Positions 56,751 through 64,000 of a stretch of DNA of 64,000 nt are shown here, piece after piece. Source of the DNA: Euphorbia lathyris (lineage: Eukaryota > Streptophyta > Magnoliopsida > Malpighiales > Euphorbiaceae); assembly GCF_963576675.1 (NCBI RefSeq), contig NC_088918.1:36365501-36429500 (forward strand), written 5' to 3'. How positions within the stretch are numbered: position 1 is the stretch's first letter; each line of letters begins with the position of its first letter. Made by a program: the position numbers and the translations under genes. The notes beneath the pieces are model-generated. The model saw nothing but the letters and a program-made list of their open reading frames with translations. It ran no database searches and was not told the origin of the DNA.

Positions 56751-58382
56751 TCAAGCCCAAGAATGAAGTTTAAATAAGCCAAGAGCCTTAGCCAGCCTTA
56801 AGGATAGAAAGCATAAATAAATAGCTAAGAGCCCAAAACCAAGAACTCTATCTAACCTCATATTGTTCCTTGGCAAAACCACAAGTGCCCATAACAACCC
56901 TCCAATTAAGAACCCTAAACTCTCAAACAAAGAAGGATCATAAGGAATTACATATGGATATGGATAATTAGACCATGATGTTATAACAAATGAAATCCCC
57001 AAACCCAACAATGTATTAAACATAGGAACAGCATAGCAACCTGATATAGCCACTTGTGCTCCATCTCCCCCTCCATTCACAGCCATTGCCACATTTGCTA
57101 TCAAATCACCAACTGAATTACCCCATGCTAGGACTGTTAGCCCTAAAACTGAAGGGTCTATTCCAAACACATACCCTATTGAAACTAGCAAAGATACTAA
57201 TTCCTCAGCAATTATGTAAGTCCATGTTACACTCATTAAGAATCCACCACCAAGCCATAGGCATAAGCAACTCTTTGGTGGGCTGCATTTTTTAGTAGTA
57301 AGCAATGCAACACTGCCGAGACTTATGCCTATGAATCCTGCTGTTCCGTAGGTGATCAGGCAGGTTTTCGAGCCGCCGGAATCGAATAATGCAGCTAATA
57401 GAATTGGTGCTAATGTTACTGAGGCAACTGCGTATGTTTTAGACCATTTATCTTCACTCACAACAGGAATAGTCAATCTTCTTGGCAAGTATAAAGGCAG
57501 CTCCAAAATACTACACAATGTTGCACTTTTCGCTACGAAAACCGGATGTTCATCATCAACATAGCCAAGTAATGATATGCCTAATTCCTCTACGTCTAAA
57601 GGGTTGAGTTTGTGTTCTCTTGTAGAGAGGAAGTGCATGAAGCAAACAACACAGACATAGAACAAATATACAGAAAGAAAACAAATGGAAGCCCAGAGAG
57701 TGATTTTTCCTACACTAATGATCAAAACAAGAGTAAAAAGTGAGAAAAGAAAGAAGAAAACGTCCCGAATGAAGCTGCATTTATCGATAGAAACGTCTCG
57801 AGGACTCATGATTATGCTTATGACTCCAACAACAGCACTAGACACAAAAAATGCTCCACCTAGTATACTATTCAGCCCAAAATCACCGTTTTTGGAGCTA
57901 GTAAACGAAACAATACTAGCAAAAACATCCGGTGCACCGTTACCGAGTGAAAGAAGAGTGACACCAGCAATAGCAGGAGAAAGGTTTAAGATATTGGACA
58001 AGTTTTCTAAGGAGGAACAGAAGTATTCTGCAGCTGTGTTTCCTAATAGATAGAATAAAACAGCAAGCCATGCTGATAACATGACATAGCCTAGTACAGG
58101 AAATTTTCCAAAAGTGCAGTAAAATATTTGGAGATAGTTTATATACCCTTTTGGTCTGCACCCAGAATTAGACTTGATAAATATACACTTGAATTTGGAA
58201 TCTGTGTGGTCATGAAGTCCAGTGCAGTCATTGCCTTGAACTGGAACCCGAACCGGTAAGGAACGGTGTGTGGTTGTGTGTGGTTGATGAAGAAGATATG
58301 AGATTGTGACATAGAATATGAAGAGGAAGAGAAAGGAGGAATTAAGGAAAAGAGTGAGCTTTTTGGATATGAAACTTACCAT
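56751..58382 (-). CDS. Cation/calcium exchanger, CCX family, second paralogue (543 aa)
   Basis: An intact intronless gene from the ATG at 58382 to the stop at 56751. It has the same architecture as the product of 14413-16149: an N-terminal membrane segment (about 9-30), conserved cysteines before the first membrane bundle, GNTAAEYFCSSLE (114-126), GNGAPDVFAS (147-156), LPLYLPRRLTIPVVSEDKWSK (loop end), GLTVLAWGNSVGD (414-426) and AISGCYAVPMFN. About a dozen hydrophobic segments are visible. The central loop is shorter and lacks the Glu-rich run of its paralogue. Both sets of alpha-repeat acidic residues needed for ion binding are present, so a working antiporter is likely. The ion pair and membrane are not predictable here. 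It faces the first CCX across the transposon-filled interval. Confidence 0.95.
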   Translation of the reverse strand: MVSFISKKLTLFLNSSFLFLFIFYVTISYLLHQPHTTTHRSLPVRVPVQGNDCTGLHDHTDSKFKCIFIKSNSGCRPKGYINYLQIFYCTFGKFPVLGYVMLSAWLAVLFYLLGNTAAEYFCSSLENLSNILNLSPAIAGVTLLSLGNGAPDVFASIVSFTSSKNGDFGLNSILGGAFFVSSAVVGVISIIMSPRDVSIDKCSFIRDVFFFLFSLFTLVLIISVGKITLWASICFLSVYLFYVCVVCFMHFLSTREHKLNPLDVEELGISLLGYVDDEHPVFVAKSATLCSILELPLYLPRRLTIPVVSEDKWSKTYAVASVTLAPILLAALFDSGGSKTCLITYGTAGFIGISLGSVALLTTKKCSPPKSCLCLWLGGGFLMSVTWTYIIAEELVSLLVSIGYVFGIDPSVLGLTVLAWGNSVGDLIANVAMAVNGGGDGAQVAISGCYAVPMFNTLLGLGISFVITSWSNYPYPYVIPYDPSLFESLGFLIGGLLWALVVLPRNNMRLDRVLGFGLLAIYLCFLSLRLAKALGLFKLHSWA

Positions 58383-58689
58383 TATTCTAGGTGTTAAATG
58401 TGCAAGTGATGAAGTCCATAAATTTGAGAAATTATGGTGGGTGATTTACTGTGTTTTTGGATGGATTAAGGTTTAAATAAAAGGGTATGAAAAGAGTACA
58501 AAAGTTCATTCTTTTAGGATGGACAAGTAGTGTACAAAATGATATAGTTAATCCTACAATATCATATATACTAAGGCACCACAATGCTTCACTGTTTCTG
58601 CCAAATACATCTAATACTTGTTCTATATACGTAAACTACTGCCAACTAACTTTATTTTATTTAGAATTATCAAAACATTTAATGAAGCA

Positions 58690-58950
58690 TATGATACCCC
58701 AAACGTCGTCAGGTCGGTCATGTCCAGGAGATGTTTTTGGCTAGTTCAACATGCCAGGGACATTTTGGACGTTTTGCGTCCCCAGGATCCAAAATCTATA
58801 AATACGAGAACTACACCCCATAGTTGAGGATTGTACCTTTCTCTCTCTCACTACATTCCCATTTCTTTTAACTTGATCGTCCAAGTGTATCATAGGAACC
58901 ACTCCCGTCGCATGAACAGAACGCCGAACATCTCCAATCTTCACTTCATA
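58690..58950 (+). repeat. Ty3 LTR fragment (Tat-like)
   Basis: CTATAAATACGAGAACTACACC (a TATA box) is followed by a CTCTCTCTCAC tract and 'aacttgatcgtccaagtgtatcataggaaccactcc'. This is the same type of R-U5 wording as 40630-40860. It lies about 300 bp upstream of the CCX start, in the likely promoter region. The boundaries are approximate and no partner LTR is seen. Confidence 0.45.
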
Positions 58951-61208
58951 ATGTTTTAAAATATATAGAAAATGGTCAAACTTGAATTTTTAAATCCGCT
59001 CGTAATTAAAAAGATTAGCATACATAACAAAATATTAATATTTCTCCGCCGATTGTTTTGAGTCAAGCTTCCTAGTCCGTCAATGTACCCGTAGAAGTTG
59101 AAAGAATTACAATGCCCATCTCTTCTATCAATTTTCTCCAAAGTGAATTTTTATTATCATTTTAGTCCTGCATTTTTTTGTGAATGTTAACATTTGTCAC
59201 TTTTGAATTAATTTGGAAAATTGGGGACTAAATTGAAACCAAATTATAGTTGTGGAGTTAGTTTTCATAGTTGTAGAACTTAGTGTGGTAAACATACTGA
59301 GCAGATGTTTGAATACATTGACGTAACCTTTAGGTTTTAATGAGTCTGTCTGGACACTGATTTGAACCTTGCAACCTATTTAATGTACTTGTAATAACAA
59401 TATTGAAAGAAACTTAGTAGCAGCAGTTGGAAGAAGAATTTTATAAATGGTTCATCATACTTTCACATAAGAAATAAATCATGAAAAGTAATAATTCATA
59501 TTGGAACTTTCTTTTAATTGAGTATATTGAGCAGTAAAATTCAAGTGTTTTCAAGTTAGGTCAGTGAAATTATTATGATAGTTCATCATTGTTTGGTTGG
59601 CAAACTTCATTCTTTCTTACACTTAAAGTTAAAGAGTAAAAATTTTAACTTTTCATTTCAAACTATTCGGTTATGCCAAAATCATGGAGCCAAGATATTT
59701 TAACCCCTCTATGTGCACTGGACCACGATTTACAAAGACAACTCAACTGACACAACATGGTTGATACGATTATAATTATCTTACAATTAGATAATGTATA
59801 ATCATATGGAACATACATTTAACATAATACAATTTTGACTTGATAACCTAAAATTGTCACCTATAATTTTTTTTTTTTTTTTTTTTTTTGAAACAAGCCG
59901 CCTCTAATTAGATTATGTGCTAATTTTAGTTCAAATTTGCCTAATAATTAGAATTCCAGTAAACATGTAATATACATCACATGGGAAACAAATAAACATA
60001 CTTGCACGTGTATTTATTTGGTTAATTCTGGGTATATAATTAGGCTTCTGAGGGTCTCAGTAACCCAACTTTGTATGCACTAATTCCATATAAAATCATA
60101 TTCAAACTAATTACTAGTACTATATAAATAATTTTATAATATTCAAACTAGATTAAATAGTATATTAATAATTGAATAGTAACAATAATTAAGTAATATA
60201 CATAAAGATATAAACAATCAAAGTGAATTAGCTTAATGATTCAAGCTAAATGACTTCATTGTTAGCATTGATAAAGTGTGTGTTTCCATTCTTTGGACCT
60301 GCTTTTTATCTTTTAATTCTAAAAGGGAGATAAAAAGTGTTCGGTAAAAATTTAAAACAACTGTTTTTAACAGAAAAATCAACTAATATTTATTATCTAT
60401 CAGCAAACAGGTAAACCAAACGAACCCAAAGTATTTCTAATTTTTTAGAGAGAAACAAGTAGCGGGTACGCCTGAGTATACCCTGCTCTACCCATGCCTG
60501 TCACAAATAATTTTTTAAATATCATCCCTATCCCAAACCCTTATGTATAGGGTTCTAAGTCCCATTAGAATTGAGTAGTGTCAGTAACCATTACCATCCC
60601 TACAAGAAACAAGGCAGTGGACGTCCAAAATGCATAATAACACCAATATTCCAAGACTAAGGCATGAAATTAGCTACTAAGATCTTTTAAAATGAACTAG
60701 CATCCATTCTGGTGATTCTATAAAATAAATAAATTAAAGAGGCATGAAATTACCTGGTAAGATCATAATTGCATACAAAATTGCAGCTCACTGTTGCAGG
60801 AAGAAAACTACTTGCCCAATTACATTTCTCCCACCATTACACCACACTAACAACATCAAAACCAATTCATGCCTTTATAAATATAAGGCTACATCATAAT
60901 TCTTTAACTACCCAGCTGATCAGTTTGCCTTGATTTGGTACCACTCTCGCGGCCCGCACTGAAACAGTGCTTTTCTAATAATTTTGCTATCATTCATATA
61001 AGCCAGGCATTACCTAATAAAAGAAGAAAAGGACCATTTACACACAAAAAGGTACAAAATGTAGCATTGCTGTGTAGATTTCTTCTGCAGTCAATATCCA
61101 CATAACTTCATCTACAGTGAAATAGGCAGTCCCAGATAAGAACTCTCATCACCAGTTAGTACTTCAACTCCTCTTCTGGAAGAGGATTGACAAAAACTCA
61201 ACTAAGTT
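58951..61208. other. Intergenic
   Basis: AT-rich with a T run at 59862-59889. No gene recognised. The last few hundred bases are probably the 3' UTR of the gene at 61209. Confidence 0.45.
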
Positions 61209-62100
61209 CTACAACGTTCTATGTCTGCTTCCGTGAAGCTGATCCTGCGAATGTTGTAGCTGATTGCAAGAATCATCTACAGAATCAATCCATCACATTT
61301 TCGTATACGAAAATGAGGAACGGTTGCATGTTAGAGAACTCTTCAACATAACATTTTCCCATCACATAACTCACCCAAACTTTGCATTACAAAAAAGAGG
61401 CAATGAATGAAGACCACAAAAACTTATTCTCACAACAGCTTAACCAATTGATTGATTAATTGGTTACTTGATAATTCAGAGTTTAATAATGGACTTTTAT
61501 TTTCTATGCAGAACTTTAAACAAGTCAACATGATAATCTGAAAACTCGTAAACGATCATTATTTTAAGTAATGCAGATGTTGTTTTCTGTGCCTCTTCTT
61601 TCTGGAGATAATGTAAAAATATGCAAGTCAAAATAAAAGATATATATCACATTCCGCAATTATGAACTTGCAAAAAAGTTCTAAAACTAAAAGAAACTGG
61701 GTTTCAGTCCAATTGAGATATAACAAAAATTGCTCAATTTAAAAGTTGATCAGGATCGGCATCATGGAAATAGTATTACCATCATTCATGCATAAACCAA
61801 TCAACAAGGATAAAAGATCTGATCATAAGGAAAGGTGACTCACTCTCAGCTGACAGATTAGCAATTCTATCAAGTGCCTGAAGAATATCTCTTTCATGCT
61901 CCTACATCAAATTGCAAAATCACAACCTTAATATTAAAAAATTGACAATCAGGCATTCTTTATCACAAAGTAAAAGTTCACTCATGCAAGTGAAAGTTCA
62001 ATGCTTCAACTGAGGGAAGTGATATTACCCCTAGAATTGACATGGCTTTCTGAAGTTGAAGAGGATCAGGGTTTCCTCTACCAAACGCCATCTGCTTGAC
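61209..62100 (-). CDS. C-terminal exons of an unrecognised plant gene (partial)
   Basis: Three exons join in frame: 62100-62029 (starts VKQMAFGRGNPDPLQLQ, ends SILG), 61901-61844 (EHERDILQALDRIANLSAE) and 61276-61209 (ends SRHRTL and TAG). The splice sites are good: donors GTAATA and GTGAGT, acceptors CACACAG, TGTAG and TGTAG. Phases agree and no stop intervenes. The 62-residue end is hydrophilic and probably helical. I do not recognise the family. Upstream exons should lie to the right. One candidate is 63656-63610, encoding YAAVPAVALDPVPATL with a GTATGT donor, and another lies near 63285-63200. Neither could be joined with confidence, so only the last three exons are claimed. Confidence 0.65.
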
Positions 62101-62451
62101 CTGTGTGAGACACAAAAGTTTCAGACATTACAAAGTAGAGAGCTAAACATGAAAATTAAGAACTCGTTTTCTAATCACAATGACTGAATATTGTGAGAAC
62201 TTGACTAATTGACTAAATATCACATAAATATTAACTCCCACTGGTACAAACTACAAAAAGGACATAATATCCAACTTAATTAGCAAAATCTGGATTTTAC
62301 AAATGGGCATTCAGGCAACTGCTGGAAACTAGGCATCGATTATAGATTGAGTGCAGTGCGTGCACAAGTCAATCATCTTCAATTACAGAGAAAATAACTA
62401 AAAAATGAAATTTATAATACTTATATGTCAAAGGAGAAAATTACAAGTTTT

Positions 62452-62805
62452 CACACGCCTTTAGGGGCTGAAAACATGGATTAGTGCAGTTAGACATTAA
62501 GTGTGGGTTCATTAGCAAATATAACCTATGTTGCACGGAAACACCTGTTCAGTACGTTTCCACATTTTGTGTCCGTTTCCGTTCCTTTTCGGTTTCCTAC
62601 CTATATTTTTTAGAAATAATGTTTCCAGCACACGCCTTTAGGGGCTGAAAACATGGATTAGTGCAGTTAGACATTAAGTGTGGGTTCATTAGCAAATATA
62701 ACCTACGTTGCACGGAAACACCTGTTCAGTACGTTTCCACATTTCGTGTCCGTTTCCGTTCCTTTTCGGTTTCCTACCTATATTTTTTAGAAATAATGTT
62801 TCCAG
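62452..62805. repeat. Tandem duplication, 177-bp unit
   Basis: The unit beginning CACACGCCTTTAGGGGCTG occurs twice head to tail (62452-62628, 62629-62805) with very few differences. It lies within an intron or upstream of the partial gene 61209-62100. Part of the unit is one end of the inverted-repeat element at 62526-63044. Confidence 0.92.
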
Positions 62806-63044
62806 GAAGCCTTGGCGCAACGGTAAAACGTTGTTGTCGTGTGACCAGAGGTCACGGGTTCGAGTCTTAGGAGCGGCCTCTTGCCAATTAAATTGACAAG
62901 GGAAGGCTTGCTCCCAATACACCCTTGTGGTGGGACCCCTCCCCGGACCCTCGCTCAGCGGGGACGCGTATTGCGACCGGGCCGCCCTTTAATGTTTCCA
63001 GGAAGCCGTTCCCGTTTTTCAGTTTCAGTTTCCATGCAACATAG
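62526..63044. mobile_element. Small TIR element ending CTATGTTGCA, enlarged by duplication and a SINE
   Basis: The left end CTATGTTGCACGGAAAC and the right end GTTTCCATGCAACATAG are inverted copies differing at one position. Between them lie repeated 'tttccgttcc' and 'gtttccag' words, the second tandem unit and the inserted SINE. No clean target duplication was found, so the superfamily is unassigned. Confidence 0.55.
62812..62990 (+). mobile_element. Au-like SINE
   Basis: A 179-bp tRNA-derived element with box A (TTGGCGCAACGG, at the start) and box B (GGGTTCGAGTCT, near 62856) of an internal RNA polymerase III promoter. Then come the Au-family body (CCTCTTGCC, ACCCTTGTGGTGGGACCCC, CCCCGGACCC, GACCGGGCCGCCC) and a TTT end. 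It is flanked by 17-base duplications AATGTTTCCAGGAAGCC (62795-62811 and 62991-63007). Confidence 0.92.
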
Positions 63045-64000
63045 ACTATAACTCAAGAGATCATAGCACCAATCAAACTGTAGAAAAGGATAAAGAAATT
63101 CCAATGAACAATTAACAATTAACAATTAACATTGGCATAATATATACAAGATAATTGGTTTTCACTTGTCACTGAAAATAGATAAGTGCTGCTGCAATAT
63201 CATATTAACATCAGCAAACCAATCCCAAAGGAAATTTGCAAGGCAGTATTTCAAACTCCAGTATCTTCTTTTCAACCTCATGAGTGACCTATTCAAATTG
63301 AACAGCTGCAACAAGAACAGCAGACTTCTTTCATTCCCATTGACCACCATGGTTTTACAGATTAAGAAAAAAAAAAAACAATTTGAATATATTGCCACGT
63401 GATGCACAAGGAGCTAGCAATAGATACTATGGTGCATCACAAGTTTGTAATGACCACAAGCATACATGCTTGAGAGCATAATTAGCAAAATCAATGCGAT
63501 CAGTGAACGAACTGCTGTTATGGAAGTTCAATATTTGTAATTGAAATAAGAATGGAAGTAACAGCAATAACATTGCAAAGGCAATGTTTGTCATGTTGAT
63601 ATGACATACAAGGTGGCTGGAACTGGATCTAAAGCAACAGCAGGGACTGCAGCATACTAGGAGGAAATACATAAGATGGAGCTTAAATGCAGGTGAGCTA
63701 AGGGGTGAGAGTTTAGTAATAAAATAAAGGTAATCATGCTTAGGCTGCTAAGGCTGCTGTGAGAACTACATGGCTGCTAGTAGGGTCTCTATGTTTGCTT
63801 AATTGTAGAGTAATTTACGCATAACCTTGAATATATATGTGTGTATTGCTCTTAAGTAAATCATATTATGTAGTCTTTAGATTACATGGTATCCCATGTA
63901 TTCCTTCCTATTTACATGGTTTTTTACAAGTAAGATCAACCTCTTCCAGGGATTTGTTCCCTTCACCTTCTGAAAACAAACATGTTAGCAGAATAGGCAC
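63045..64000 (-). other. Probable intron and upstream exons of the partial gene
   Basis: No complete gene. Candidate minus-strand exons are mentioned under 61209-62100. Open frames here on both strands are short and overlapping. Confidence 0.3.

Noticed and set aside
62815..62880. A possible tRNA gene (box A and box B present)
   Set aside because: No cloverleaf fits. The Au-like body and 17-bp target duplication show it is a SINE.

Overview
This is an AT-rich stretch of a flowering-plant nuclear genome, most likely a eudicot. The evidence is intron-containing and intronless plant genes, plant LTR-retrotransposons, plant LINEs, an Au-like SINE, hAT elements and a pogo-type MITE. I cannot name the species. 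No CRISPR array, operon or bacterial feature was seen.

Ordinary genes are few. Two complete intronless cation/calcium exchangers of the CCX family face each other about 40 kb apart (14413-16149 on +, 56751-58382 on -). A four-exon gene for a plastid-type protein with two RRM domains lies at 31156-32255 (-). The last three exons of an unrecognised gene lie at 61209-62100 (-) and probably continue beyond the right edge. A small gene for a secreted six-cysteine peptide (27769-28125, +) carries one in-frame stop just after the signal peptide.

The rest is layered transposon sequence. 1.3-8.5 kb: a LINE fragment whose 3' tail is split by a nearly intact Ty3 LTR-retrotransposon (2881-8504; 509-bp LTRs, TTTTG target duplication, Met-type primer site, one premature stop in gag-pol). 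9-13.4 kb: LINE and chromodomain-Ty3 wrecks. 17-26 kb: a locally duplicated block carrying a PPR gene fragment and a Ty1/copia RNase H remnant. One copy received a young LINE and the other a 524-bp pogo-like MITE. 26-27 kb and 38-41 kb: Tat/Grande-like Ty3 remnants with an antisense extra ORF. 30.8-37.8 kb: a solo LTR, two hAT elements, an RTE-type LINE, a large inverted repeat and a second young LINE copy. 42.1-42.8 kb: a 670-bp hAT-type element.

43653-55974 is the most striking block. It is a tandem LTR-internal-LTR-internal-LTR array of a non-autonomous retrotransposon that encodes only gag and protease. The whole array is flanked by one ACTAT duplication. Its 1.93-kb LTRs carry an array of near-palindromic ACGCCCCGCGTA motifs, and its leader has a duplicated primer-binding segment.

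No clearly new molecular system is evident. The best candidates for a second look are the tandem gag-protease element with its CpG motif array, the separated CCX pair, the interrupted cysteine-rich peptide gene and the nested inverted repeat at 33.8-36.1 kb.
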